Below are positions 1 through 11,879 of a DNA stretch of 64,000 nucleotides, piece by piece. The first letter of the stretch is position 1, and each line of letters starts with the position of its first letter. Source of the DNA: Nepenthes gracilis (Eukaryota; Streptophyta; Magnoliopsida; Caryophyllales; Nepenthaceae). The notes beneath the pieces were generated by a model. It did not search any database. It saw nothing but the letters and a program-made list of their open reading frames with translations, and was not told the origin of the DNA. A program made the position numbers and the translations under genes. Location of the stretch: the NCBI GenBank assembly GCA_033239525.1, contig BSYO01000008.1:15918830-15982829 (forward strand), written 5' to 3'.

Positions 1-800
1 TGATATTTTTATACTATAATATGCATAGTTTGATCATTTGTAGATGACACGTGATTTCAATTACTCAAAGTGACAAGAATTGAGCGATGAAGATATTATG
101 AGGAACACTAAAATCTGTTTATCTGACCTTTGACTGAGGTGATGATCGATTTTTAGGCCAATCATTTATATGTTATAATAATGTGTTCGGGTCAATAAAG
201 CTACCATTTTCATACTATAACATGCATAATCTAATTTTCATTGACAAAATGTGATTTTAATTACTCGAAATTACAGTAATCGAGGGATGAAGATGCTATG
301 ATAAATACTGAAATCAGTTTATTTCACCTCTAACTGTGGTGACGAATAATTTTCGCACCAACCATTCATATGTTATATTAATACTTTCATATCAGTAAAG
401 TTACCATTTTTATATAATCATATGCATAGTTTAATCTTTCGTTTACGAAATATGATTTCAATTACTTAAGGTGACAAAATTGAAGGACAAAAATGTGATA
501 AAGATCACAAAACCTGTCTTGGCTCTTTCTTTGCTGAAGCTATTTCGGGTTTCAGATTGATTTTTTATATGTTAAACCCATCCATTGATGTCTATATAAT
601 TGACATTTTTGCACTATTATATGCATAGCTTAATATTTCATTGAGAAAATGTGATTCCGATTACCCAAAGATGTAGCAATGGAGTGACAAAGGAGTGATG
701 ATGATCACAAAATCAGTCCCTGTCAATGCTGCTGCTGCCAGCAGAATCAGAATAATTTTCCGAGAGACATGGGGTAGAAATTTTAAATTTATGTCCTCGA
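1..800. repeat. Satellite-like tandem repeat, ~200-bp unit, four diverged copies
   Basis: The block atgcatag (or atgcataa) recurs at 21, 222, 422 and 621, giving periods of 201, 200 and 199 bp. Each copy continues in the same order: a TTTTT-A-rich lead, atgcata, a TGATTtcaATTAC block, a tract like gtgacaa-attgag, then gatcacaaaatc-like sequence and a Tgttata tract. Copies are clearly diverged (roughly 20-30% by eye). The array reaches the left window edge, so its full length is unknown. The last unit fades at about 730-800. No coding capacity is apparent. Confidence 0.8.
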
Positions 801-1549
801 AATTTATACTAATGCAAGTTGTTGTTGCTATGGACACATAGCTGATTGATTGAGTGGATGATTTAGTGCCTGAAGATTGATGCTCAAGCGCTGCATTGGG
901 TTTCAGATGGCAATAGCATATCATGAATTGTTTTGAGGTGATAAAATAGGGTGCATTTTATATAATTATGGCTTTACAAATAATATTAACAAAATGATAA
1001 TTTCAGTGATAATTAGATAAAGTATTATGAGTCATCGTGCGAGACATGCAAGTGGGTGCTTGAACGTCAAAGGACCCGAGTGAGTTTTAGTCTGAGGCTT
1101 AGATGTGATGTCTAGGTGATACCATTTTATGGTTCGTATATATTGTAGCGGGATGTTGTAGGCCCAATGAGACGATAGGAGTCGGATACTTATTGATTCA
1201 TAGATCTTATTATCTCCTTGTTAATCATTTTTTTGCATTGCCTTAAATCATGTGTGTGGCCTTCTTATTATTTATGATAAAGACAAAATAGATTTTTAGA
1301 AAATAGTATAGTATCAAGAAATATGGAATTTGCGAACTGTAGAGTAGCCTATAGTTATCCGATACTGATTTTCATATCGTGGTGGTTTGAGGTCTATATT
1401 TTACTGAAGGCATATTTAAAGTCATGTGACAATCATATAATATAGTATCGAGAGATATCATAATAAGGGATGCTAGGTTTGACATATTTAGAGAGTTGGG
1501 AATCCTCTAAGAGTAGTTCCTACATAGAAAATTAGGGATTCTCTTAGGC
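801..1549. other. AT-rich non-coding sequence, no gene seen
   Basis: Frames are short and closed. The stretch after about 1000 may be the outer part of the LTR-like family X copy that follows, but I could align only the later part with confidence. Confidence 0.4.
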
Positions 1550-2415
1550 TAGTACCAATATCAAGAATTGAGGATTCCCATATAGGATTTGGTTGAGACG
1601 GTTGCACACTCGTAGTGACAAGGTCTCGAGAGACCATAGATTTGGTTGTATGTCAAACTTACGAGAGTCATTTACCTTTTGGTAGTTACCCAACCATTGG
1701 GGGAATAAATATTCGACTTTCAGTTCACAGTAACAAAATAAGATCTGAGGAAACTGTTGAATTATTTCTTGTAATAGAGACCTTTATTGTGATACGTTTA
1801 GTAGAATTTGTCTTTATTGAGATCCGAATTTTGTAGAATCCATATTATATTCATGATTTTCTAGTTTAATGGAACCTATCGATTTGGTACTCTTCGTAGA
1901 TACTCTTGAGTCATAGTTACGACAAGTAGTTGAGTTTCAGATAGAGCATTGTTGAATCTTCAATCCTAGTTATTACTTTTGCATGCCTTGGCATCATGTA
2001 CCTGAGATGATTATTATTTATGTTATAACATTGATGATATCACTTATTGGGCGTTTGGCACATTCTTAAATTTTATTGGTTCCAGATTAGTACAAGACTA
2101 TAGTACTAGCCAGAGATTGTGCATTGCTATAGAGCTATCAGGCAAAAATGATATTGGAGTCTATCGACTTTTGTATTGAGTAATGAAGAGGCATTTACTT
2201 TCCTAGATAGTAGTTTGGATATTTATCTCCAAGGCTATATCCTTTACAGTTTTTAATGTATCTGAACATTTTATTCCCTCAAAGTTTTTAAGAAATTAGA
2301 TATTTATTGTTGATGTTTTAATTATGAGCCGGGTTATAATAATAATTTATATGATTTTAGAAGTCAACATGATGGTTCAGGTCCATAGTCATTAACAGGG
2401 CTCGGGACACTACAG
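1550..2415 (+). mobile_element. LTR-like dispersed repeat, family X, copy 1
   Basis: Shares an ordered series of blocks with 32.4-33.3 kb and 60.6-63.4 kb: tacccAaccattgggg followed by ataaatattcgac, a TAGAATCCATATT block, a TGAGATgattattattta tract, then ggcgtttggcacattct and TTTTATTGGTTcCAGA. It ends near 2415 with ggctcgggacactaca, comparable to the GGGCTCGGGTTGTTACA end of copy 2. The order and the ACA end suggest an LTR. No coding region is attached, so this is probably a solo or truncated LTR. Confidence 0.55.
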
Positions 2416-3828
2416 GCATATTTAGTGCATCATTAGGGTTGTATTGCACTCATACTTAGAATTTGATCTATGCATGACTTGATTTTGGTAATGTACATGT
2501 TCAAGGCTCAAACATATATGTTATTAAGATCTGATTACTTGTGTGATTGAAATTTTCTTTGTGATCACCTAGGTTCACCTAATGGCTACTTAATGCCACT
2601 AGTGCTTGGATTAGGGTTTGTGATTGCTGGATTTTGGTATCTATAATGTGTGGCCCTATCTTAGGGATGTATATGAGATGTATTGGGAGTTATGTACCCT
2701 AAAAAGAACCTACACCTATTGGAATCAAGGGCTGGCTGAGAGGTGAACTAGTAGGTGACAGGAAATTTTAGGAAGGCCGTTGTGCATGTTTGGAAGCTGC
2801 TTTTTTTGGGGAGGGGGGGGGGGGGGGAGAGGGTTTGAGAACCAATGAAAAAGAAAGAAAAAAAAGAAAAAGAAAATTTTTGTTTGATGTTTGACATATG
2901 ACAAGGCCAATAGAAATGTTACATGGTGCACTTGTGAGGCCCAAATGTTGATAAGTGAGAATTCTTTGCTTGCCACGTCAAGGAATTACAAGGTTTGCTA
3001 TTCATATCAACAACTAGAGAGCTCAAAAAGTTGACTACGACTGTGTGTAGGTGTAAGGAGAAAACAGTGGAGAAAGTGAGGGGAACAAAAAGCATAAGTG
3101 AAGGAAATTCATCCAAGGTTAATTACTAGTAGAGAATAGCAAGTTTATTCCAAGGCAAGGATCCCTATGGCTTCCATCTTCCTATATCTTGTTAACTCTT
3201 CTTATTCCATTTAAGAGTTCATGATTCTGTTAAGATTTACGGAGCTTTGGTGAGTAGATATTGAAGATTCTTTGCTCATTGGATATTGACAGGCTGAAGT
3301 TTTGACTCTTTGTATTGTTAATCCAAGATGGCCGAGTAGCCCTTTGTGTTTGGTATGATATTTGCTTCACTTGTTGATCGTAATTTACATCATGTAATTT
3401 GTAGTCCTCGGAAGACTTCATGTTGGTCAAATCGCCTAGAGATGATGAGCGTGCTATTTGATATTGTTATATGATGTAAATTCACCTTATGGACTCATTT
3501 GTATTATCTTATATTGCTACTTGATAGAGAGTCCACGTTTGCTGCTATTTGAACAAATGTTTTCATATCTTATCCCCGGACTTGATATTGGATCTTTGGA
3601 TTTGTGAAGCCTATGTTCTGACATGTCCATGATACATGACATGTCTATAAATATATAGCATTCTCACCACAAGTTGTGATAATGACTGAAAACCTCTAAG
3701 TTATGCCCTTGCCAATTGGGAATAACATTTGTAAAGAATAAATAAAGTTGGATAATCTTTGATGACTAATTTGATGTCTTATTTTTGACTTCATCATCCA
3801 TATTCAATATATTCCTTGGCAATGATAT
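2416..3828. other. Non-coding AT-rich stretch with a poly-G tract
   Basis: No credible gene. It holds a run of 15 G at 2813-2827, flanked by GGGG at 2808-2811 and GGG at 2831-2833, followed by a long A/G-rich run to about 2880. The rest is unassigned and may be decayed transposon or part of a long intron of the minus-strand gene at 5.4-7.5 kb. Confidence 0.45.
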
Positions 3829-3914
3829 CAGCCGACATTGACAATGATATCAGTGGACATTGATCATATGTGTGTGTACATATACATATACATATATATG
3901 TATATGTATGTATG

Positions 3915-3950
<36 letters not shown>

Positions 3951-4170
3951 CCGACATTGACAATGATATCAGTGGACATTGATCATATGCGTGTGTACAT
4001 ATACATATACATATATATGTATATGTATATATATATGTATATATATATATGTATGTATATGTATGTATTTATGTTTATATGTATGTATATGTATGTATGT
4101 ATATGTATGTATGTATGTTTATATGTATGTATATGTATGTATGTATGTATGTATGCTGAGTATTTGGCTC
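3829..4170. repeat. Duplicated segment plus TA/TATG microsatellite
   Basis: A ~119-bp segment starting cagccgacattgacaatg occurs at 3829 and again at 3948, nearly identical over more than 80 bp (one visible change, gtgtgtg to gcgtgtg). Each copy contains a 22-bp internal duplication (aatgatatcag-ccgacattg versus aatgatatcag-tggacattg). The copies end in TA and (TATG)n tracts; the second runs to about 4155. Open frames here only translate the microsatellite and are not genes. Confidence 0.85.
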
Positions 4171-5366
4171 ACATTCGCATTTCTTTTGAAAGTAGTGGCT
4201 TTGCACTTGCACAGGTGAAGATGAGTTGAAGCATTTTTGGAAGTCAACCTGATAGACATTGGTTGTCCTTGTTTTCATTACTTATATACAGTGTTGTATA
4301 AGCTAATGTTCAAGTTTTTGGTATACTCTGTGATGTATTTGTTTATCTTTGTGTAATGGACTAATTATGACGACCTAGGAATAGTATATTTAGGGATTGT
4401 GTGCATGAAAACCCTAACAATTCCTCTTGGAAGATTGTTGGGAATACACGTACAAAAGACAAGTAAATGGAAATTTTATATCCTTTTATGGTTCATGCTA
4501 TTACTCATTTACGGACATGTTATAGAGCAATTGGGCACGGTATGATACATTATTATATTCAGGGTCATTATCCAGATAGTTGTATGGTTTATTTTATGGT
4601 TATGTTATACCATTTCCCTATGCACTGAAACCATTTCCAACACAGAAATTATCCCTTTTATTAGCCCGATATCTTAGTAATACAACAGAACCAGGAATGT
4701 GAGATTAATATGTAATACAACAGAACCAGAAACGTGAGATTAATACCAAAGCAAAGAGGGGAGGGATTCTCATTGTATCTACTCCATTCAACGTAACTAC
4801 TAAACCACAAAAGTATACAACAAAAAATAGTATAAAAATCAACTGAGGGCAAAGTGATAGAATTCCAAAACTTAATGAATTCACTTCCATCCTAGTAGTC
4901 TTTTAACCATCTCTCACTACCAAATCCCAAAAAGCTAAGGTCTAGCAAACAAGAGCCATACTCGGGATCTTTTAAGCTGCAAAAGATGAGTATGAATTCT
5001 CAAATTGGTATAACAGAGAAGAACAATAGTAGAGTACTTAAATATGGATGAAAGGAAGTACAACACATGTAATCTTGCAGAAGGCAAAGTAGAAGGCACA
5101 AGGGGGGATCACATGACTCTCCATGCACAAGTTTACCATCTATGAAATGTTGGAAAAGTCAATAAGCACGGGTATAACATTGCTGGAAGAAATTTCTTCA
5201 GCAGTTGTCATTATCATTTTCTATTTTCAAGTCAGGTTAGTCATACAAACATACCAAACTACAAAAAGATTTTTCCCTACAGGACAAAAATCTAAATAAT
5301 TAAGCAATTTTGTCCATAATCAAGATACGAAAACTGCATTTAGAAACGGTTTAACGAAGAAAGTAC
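4171..5366. other. Probable intron sequence of the WDR26-type gene (minus strand)
   Basis: Sequence downstream of the donor at 5366 on the minus strand. I looked for further WD40 exons and found none; the T-rich minus strand with scattered stops looks like intron. It contains a 35-bp direct duplication at 4678-4747 (taatacaacagaaccag repeated once). Confidence 0.5.
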
Positions 5367-7468
5367 CTCCCAAATAACCGTTGACTGATCTTTGGATGCC
5401 GAAGCCAAATACTTTCCATTATGTGAAAATTCCAAATACCAAACTTCATCATTATGTGCTTGAAGAATCTGCACCATAAGGACAGCCCACCAAATGACAT
5501 AAGATGATCATGTGACATCCTCCACGCCACCACCAAAGAAGGAAAACAGAAACAAAAGACAAAACATCTTAATAGAGCCCAAAACAGCAGTTCCAACAAT
5601 AAAATCATAATTCACAAGAAGAACTGCGACTTTAATAGATGATGGAAGCTGCAACAGTAGTGATTGTCACGAATATACTATTACACAACTACTCTAATCA
5701 TGCATAGTTGGCTATTGGAAAAGAACATAAGAAGTCAGTGGTAAAGACCATAATCATTAAGGCTGTTTCCTTTTGATTTTTGTGGAATGCTTTTATGAAC
5801 TCTTCCTTACTCCTTCGGGTAATTTAGGAGTTCAGAAAACTCAAGACCTCCCTCTTTGATGGATGAAGTGCCACCTAAAACCCATGATGCAGATAATTAA
5901 AGGGTAAGAAAATAGTAAGATTGAAGAGAAAATGTTTCTTGAAATACAGACCAACGTATACATAAGGCTAGGCCCCATTTAGGTCCTTCCACAGGACTGG
6001 GCATTATCATTAGTGGGGCATTCATAAGTTTGTCAATATGCTATGCTCTTGTCCACCAGTGATTTGTTTTTCTCAAGTTCAGATGTGAGTTCTGCAAATT
6101 TATCTATCAGCCTCACAATAGCTCTTTCCCATGGTTGTATAAAGAAATTCTTCTTGTGGGTTTCTAATCAGTGCCTGATAAATAAATAATACAAACATCT
6201 TAGCATTGCTCACCTACCAAAAGGCATTACTTGAGAACTATAATCTCAGTAATATTGTTCTTTAGGCTTATTTCATCTCAAGATGATAAATCCTACAGAG
6301 AAGCTCGGATGATAACTGATAACTGAAGGTGTCATTATTACTCTGTTCTCTCCAACCCAACACATCCTCCTCCCACTTTCTCATCTTGTTTCCTACCCCT
6401 TGTTCTGAGCATGGGTAATGGGGTTTGTATAATCCAATGCTTCTCTTCTATTTTCCTTCATTTAACTACTTATTTGCTTCACTCTGCTTGCCCTAAATAA
6501 ACCTAGAAAACCTTTTAATGTTTAAACTTTTAGCCACATAACAATCACAACACCATAACAGATTAAAAACATTATTTAAAGCACAGAAAGAAAGCTCAAA
6601 GCAATCTGTCAACAGAATAACCAAACAGCACACTAAATGCCATGCTACCAATGGGAAAATAACATTACTTATAATTTTTTACCTGTGAAGTTTGAGAAGG
6701 TATCCGGTTTCTCCCACATTGATGGTCTGAATACAAAGACAGTTCACTATCCAAAGTGTTGTGAAATACGCAGGAATCTCGTTGCACATCAAGAGCTTGC
6801 TCGACTAGATGCTCTAACCTTCTTTCAGGTACAAACATTGCTGCAGGAAGCAAAGTCTCCAATTTCTCCAAAATCTGTGACCGTGAATGCACATATAGAT
6901 TACCATGACTAGAAACTACACCCAGCGAATGAGAGATGATGCAAGCTGCAAGCTCATGAACTCTTTTCATATTTATATGAAGAGGTGCAATCTCATTTCT
7001 CAGTGTATTCAAAGCAGCCATAGTTTTCTCCTGCTGCAGAAGTTCAAAGAACTTTTGTTCTAGAATTACAAAAAATGCAGATTTCACAGTTTCATCTGAG
7101 AGACCAATTTCACGCAAAGTCGCCACACTTTCATCCCATTTCCCGTCTAAAACTTGCCGCACAAACAAGCTTACTATAGATGAACGTAATGGTATTCCAG
7201 ATTCTTCTTCCAAAAGAGCCCCAGTTTTATCATAACCAAGAGAATATAATGCCCTGGTTATAATTTTTATGAATTCTTGTTTTCTTATAACTCCTTTTGT
7301 TCCAACCAAATCTCCATCTCCTTGGGAGGGCAAAGGCCGAGGCATCGGATCTCCCAAAGAGTTGGATGTGGGCTCAAAGCAGAATGAATTGACTGAGAAG
7401 TTATTCAACTCTCCTAAAGACTCTTTAGCACGTTTCAAAGGCGGTTCACCGTTCTCTGTACCTCCCAT
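5367..7468 (-). CDS. WDR26: WDR26/GID7-type LisH-CTLH-WD40 protein, 5' part (two coding exons)
   Basis: Two minus-strand exons are visible. Exon 1 (7468 to 6683) encodes 262 residues from the ATG at 7468 and ends CAG followed by the donor GTAAAA. Exon 2 (5468 to 5367) follows a TGCAG acceptor, adds 34 residues and ends GAG followed by the donor GTACTT. Both junctions are phase 0. Residues about 62-95 form a LisH motif (EFIKIITRALYSLGYDKTGA), about 98-155 a CTLH domain, about 196-234 the CRA-like SRSQILEKLETLLP segment. Exon 2 is a WD40 blade (HNDEVWYLEFSHNGKYLAS, ending VIWE). In this family the protein is a WD40 scaffold of the CTLH/GID ubiquitin ligase; plant forms also bind TOPLESS-type corepressors. 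Family members carry about six or seven WD40 repeats, so most of the propeller is missing: the rest is either off the left edge behind a long intron or lost. No stop or frameshift is seen in the visible exons. Confidence 0.88.
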
Positions 7469-7505
7469 GAAAAGTCGAAGTCAGCCCATAATATACATAT
7501 CCTAC

Positions 7506-9060
7506 CTGAAGTACAACACAAAAATCATTAGATAGGCAGAAGGACAAAACCACAAAAATATACTCATCCCAACTTCATCAGCAACTACACATAGAATAAT
7601 AAAAGAAGAACGCAGGAAGATAATTTATATGGCCAAACACCAAGATAAAACATAATTCTCAACTGATGTGCTCAGACAAAAGAAAAGGAGATCATTGATG
7701 TGTCCGATATTAGAGTGTGCACGTGCACACACATCCACACACACAAGCTTCTCTTCCAATAAGAAAGTATGAAAATTGACGCAAAAGAAATCCAAGGTTA
7801 GCTAGTCATAGATAACCAATCAGGAATGGCCTATGTCATACAAGTACTCATCACATAACCTTTCAAAGATACTAGATAATCAAAAATCACAAACAATGCT
7901 TTGCAGAAACAGATAGCTTTACAATTTTACCGGATTATTTAGAACATAACGCTAACATCAACAAAGCCTTAAATCTCACTTAGCTATATGAATCCCCTTC
8001 CGCTAGACCACTTGATTTATAATAGCATCCTCTGGGAGTAAAAGCATTCTCCTTTTCTTCTTGCTTCAACCAAATTATCTTTTATCACCGGAGCTTCATT
8101 TGGCCATGTTTTTTGTGTCTGAATCACCTTAATCATCCTTCTTTCATTCTTTTTCAACAGAAGTAACTTATAAATGGCTATGAATTAGTTCATTTTGTAT
8201 AACATTTAGAATGGCCCATACCTCCATAACATTCTCATCACTCCAATACTTACTTTTGTACATGGTTGATTTCTCAGCATTTTGATCCATGAATCATAAT
8301 AGGTCTAATAATTGTCATATGGGAATTTTCTTTTAATTTTAGAGATATATTCCAATCAGAAATCACTCCCAATGCATGTTTTCATTGAAACCAACCAGCA
8401 TCGATCCTATGTGTTACTTCATCGTTGGCCTCTCCATTTTCTTTAATTATACAATCAAGGTAATGAAATATATCATGTTCAGGAATATCTTGATCACTAA
8501 TTTTAGTTTGTTCATTATTCCATCCAGAATAATTAAAATTGCACTTCATGAATTATGTTCTACTTCTACTTATCTTAACCCCTCCAAATTTTAGAGCCAC
8601 AGTCTATAATGCTAACTTTGCCCCCTCCCCCTATAATTAAATCTATCAAAACAATTTATCATTTACAAACAACATATACTAATGAGCCCCATTTTGAATA
8701 TGTCTTGCAAACTCATCTGAAACTAAGGAAGATAAGTAAGAACTCAAAATTGATCCCTGATGCACTCCCATCACAATAACAGACCCTCAGTGTTTTCTAA
8801 CGTTAGTCAGTATACAAAAGCATATCCTTAATAACATCCTTTTTTTTCCCCCTACCAGCTCATTGACTTCCTGAAAAGGGGATGATACACCTTTTTCAGA
8901 AGAAGAAAGAGGCATAAACAAACTTTCACTGGAAAAAATAAAATAGACCCCATTAAGTAGGACATGAGCTAATTTTGTTAGATTATCCACAGAATAGACG
9001 ACAATAACCATCGAATGTAAACAAAATCAGGCAACAAAAGAAATACAAAGCGCTTAAGGG
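7506..9060 (-). other. Probable 5'-UTR intron of the WDR26-type gene
   Basis: A good acceptor (pyrimidine-rich tract then TTGTACTTCAG on the minus strand, ending at 7506) lies 38 bases upstream of the ATG, and no coding frame extends upstream. A CT-rich leader-like stretch lies at about 9.06-9.45 kb, so the interval reads as a leader intron of about 1.5 kb. I could not fix the donor. The intron contains a LINE remnant. Confidence 0.5.
7990..8830 (-). pseudogene. RTE-type LINE reverse transcriptase remnant
   Basis: Conceptual minus-strand translation gives ordered pieces of the C-terminal half of an RTE-clade ORF2: VIVMGVHQGSILSSYLSSLV near 8770, a palm-like YMLFVND (the usual F-A-D-D core altered) near 8670, then FHYLDCIIKENGEANDEVTH and HRIDAGWF near 8430, LGVISDWNISLKLK near 8360, and MIKVIQTQKTWPNEAPV near 8110. 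The order matches the family from the palm to the C-terminal region. Stops and frameshifts break every part, so it is dead. It is inserted in the same orientation as the surrounding gene, inside its probable leader intron. No 3' repeat tail or target duplication was identified. Confidence 0.8.
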
Positions 9061-9480
9061 GGAAAATCAGAAAGCCAATGAAGCAGCCAACTAGCAGATT
9101 TGAAGTAATAAAGAATTTCCTACTTGAGACCATTTACAATAACAGGGAGACTACAAATCTGAGATATGGATCCCGAACTAACCCAGAAAGCAATTTCAAC
9201 AGAATCCGAAAACCCAAAGAAAAACTATGATTGAACTTTGAGCGCAAACAAAACCATCAGAAATAAGAAAGAGAAATAGAGACACGGAAGAAATATCAAA
9301 AGAGAAGACTAGGAAGATGAGAGTGCGTTTTGAAGAGAAAGGAAACCAGAACTGCCGAAAGGTATATCATTTCCCAGGAGAGAGAGAAAGAGAGAAGTGG
9401 CCAGAGGAAAGATAAATGGCAAAAGGGGTTGGGTAGGGGAAATTCATTCTTTTCAGAAAAGCAGAAATATTGAGTAGTAT
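9060..9480 (-). promoter_or_regulatory. Presumed leader exon and core promoter of the WDR26-type gene
   Basis: On the minus strand this stretch is strongly CT-rich (CTTCTCTCTTTCTCTCTCTCC at about 9400-9380, then further CT tracts to about 9270), typical of plant transcription start regions and leaders. There is no clear TATA box. Only about 100-200 bp separate it from the decayed LTR of the element to the right, so the upstream promoter is short or partly made of LTR sequence. Inference only; no transcript evidence. Confidence 0.4.
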
Positions 9481-9507
9481 AATTTAGATATTTTTAGGTA
9501 ATTAAAT

Positions 9508-9510
9508 ATT

Positions 9511-9549
<39 letters not shown>

Positions 9550-9550
9550 T
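9508..9550. repeat. (ATTT)n microsatellite
   Basis: About ten uninterrupted ATTT units, lying at the junction between the presumed gene promoter and the LTR of TAT-2. Confidence 0.95.
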
Positions 9551-9597
9551 ACAAATAATTTAATAAACTAATAGATATATAAATAAAAAGTTATTCC

Positions 9598-10350
9598 AAA
9601 ATTGGTGATTATCGTATGATATGTATCTCAAATCTGAATAGTTATCTGAATGAAATTAGTTTGGTCAGTTGAACTTTTTAATTCGAATATTATACATCAT
9701 AATAATTAATAAGAAGTTAAAGGATGTGAGATTCACTCTCTAAAATATATTATGACGCTCAAATTAATTTTTTAAAAAAAGTAAAAATTATGAGAGGTTG
9801 AGGATTAGTGGAAGAGTAAAAAATTGATGACTTGACTCCGTAATATATAAGATTCGTAAGTGTATAGAGGACTAAAACTTTATACTTATTATTTTTATAA
9901 ATGATTCTGATTTTCTCACATTGTTTGAGAAAAATATGCGCATTTATAATTTTATTGTTAAGCAACACGCTTTTTTTGAAAAGATATGATTGCACATTAA
10001 TTAATGAATTATACTAATTGTGAATTAAGTGGTCTAACTTTTATATAAGTTTTGAATCTAATACCTAATCGTTAACTTATTAACTGTTCATTTGATTTGA
10101 CTATTCATCAATTAATTTACGTAACCATTATTAAGGTTAGTCATTCGGATTTATTAACCAAGCGGTCATTTGGTATTTTAGTCTTTTATATTATCAATAG
10201 TTTGGTTATTCTGATATTCAGTAGTTTGGTCAAATTCTCTTCCGTTTCAAACCTAACAATTTATTTGATTCATGATGCTCAATGGGCTAACAGTTTCTAA
10301 GCCCTATATAGCAATAAGTCTAGCCGATCTTGTCTTGGACTATATCCACA
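9598..10350 (-). repeat. 3' LTR of TAT-2, outer end truncated
   Basis: Aligns with 20310-21005: shared blocks include ctgaatagttatctgaatg / ctaaatagttattcgagtg, taataattaataag / caacaattaataag, acatagaggacta-like sequence, gattg-gcattaatta and the inner end cttggac...ca. The first ~340 bp present in the right LTR are missing here, on the side facing the WDR26-type gene. Confidence 0.8.
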
Positions 10351-10541
10351 CTAGTCTCTAATGTTTAATGGTTGAATTTAAGTTTCAAGTATGTTAGAAT
10401 GAAATTTTGAGTGGTGCACTTTGAATGTTATTTGAATGCTCATTCTTAATGGAATCTTAATCAATGATATTAATTTCTTATTGATATTGTCAATCAAAGC
10501 CTGATTTTCTACTTTATTGACAAAGATTCCTTGTTCATTTG

Positions 10542-10573
<32 letters not shown>

Positions 10574-11879
10574 GCTTCAAAGTGCCCTATTTTGTGGCCC
10601 TCTTTTCCTATAAAGGATTTTCTCTTATTTGGTTTTCAACTAAATCCCAAATCTCAACATTTGATAGAATTCATTTATTTTTTAACAAAACCTCTGCCCT
10701 TAACATCGGATTGAAGTTTGGTGAATCTAAAGAGAGAGCTCTCCTAAGTATTTTCATATTATTCCAGACAGTGTTTATAAAATCTATTTTGGTTATCTTT
10801 TTTTATATAAAAAATTATTTTGGTTTCTCTCTTTTACGCAATATCCTAAATCAAGGTGCTTTTCCCTCTGAGTAACTACTCCTAACACCTCCAACATTTG
10901 TTGTGGGGTATTTAAATTTTGCACCTTGTTAGAAAAGATTAATTGGTTCAATGTCCATCGACTCTTATGCTATGATATCTTTGTTGGGTCTTTATATCAA
11001 TTTGGCAGAACTAATTAACTAGATGTTGAATTTGAAAGAGGCGTTGAACCTTCACGATGCTCTTCATTTTGATCAGCTTCTAGTTGTTAGTTCACCCATT
11101 TCCCTTTTTCTTTCTTTTAGGCCAAAATGATTATAGCTTCTACCTTATAAAAATATACTTTATACATATGTGTATCTATGAAATAAAGAAGTGCTTTATT
11201 TTTTACATTCGAATCACAATTCTTAATATGTTCCTTTTATTAGATTTGTATTTATCCGCATAGAATTATTAGTTATCAAAAGTTTAGATTATGAAAATTA
11301 TTCGAACAGAAATTTTTTGTTCAATTATTAGCCTTGATGCTTTAGTATTTTTAAGATTCAAACTTAGTAAAGATTTATTTATTCGGTATTTTAGCAACTT
11401 TGTCTTTTGATAATTTAGGCTCCTAACAATTTGATTTTCTGACAGTTCTCCACTATGAAAAATCTATAACCTTAACAAAATAATTGGGACTTCAAGTTAT
11501 TAGGGTTAACGAATTTATTCTACGAGACGAACCAGACTTTCAAAGCATAATTCATTTAGCTTGCTTAATGGCATCAGAGCCATCATTACTTTTGTGATAG
11601 AAGTGACTCTTTAATAGCACCATTATTACGATGAGACGTGGCTTGAAAATTGTGTCATTTTTTAATCATTTCAATACACAGCGTTTTGGGTTTGAGAGAG
11701 GCTAAAAAGACATGTTATCATTTGAGCCACATGTTATTTTGATCAGCGCTATTGTTTAAAATGTGTCATTTCTAATTTTCGCTGTCCTTTTAAATTTTAA
11801 TGTTTTTTACTCTTCTCTTTAAACCTTAACAGAGTATTTTTCTTCACTTTATATCAAAGCACTGGCTTTCTAATTTCTC
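10351..11879. other. TAT-2 sequence between 3' LTR and aORF, no gene seen
   Basis: AT-rich internal sequence. From about 10.9 kb onward it is homologous to 50.06-51.0 kb (for example a cacattg/cattca block and the stretch tcaatacacagcgttttg / tcaatacacagtattttg), which shows both belong to one element family. In aORF orientation it is the upstream (promoter-side) region. Confidence 0.55.

Noticed and set aside
1..800. CRISPR-like direct repeats
   Set aside because: The unit is ~200 bp with no short identical repeat plus unique spacer; the sequence is plant nuclear.
3870..4278. Open frames of 67-119 residues on both strands
   Set aside because: They translate TA/TATG microsatellite (runs of Y, I, C, M, V or T, Y, I, H).
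6637..6912. Plus-strand open frame of 91 residues
   Set aside because: Antisense shadow of WDR26-type exon 1.
8376..8594. Plus-strand open frame of 72 residues
   Set aside because: Antisense shadow of the RTE LINE remnant.
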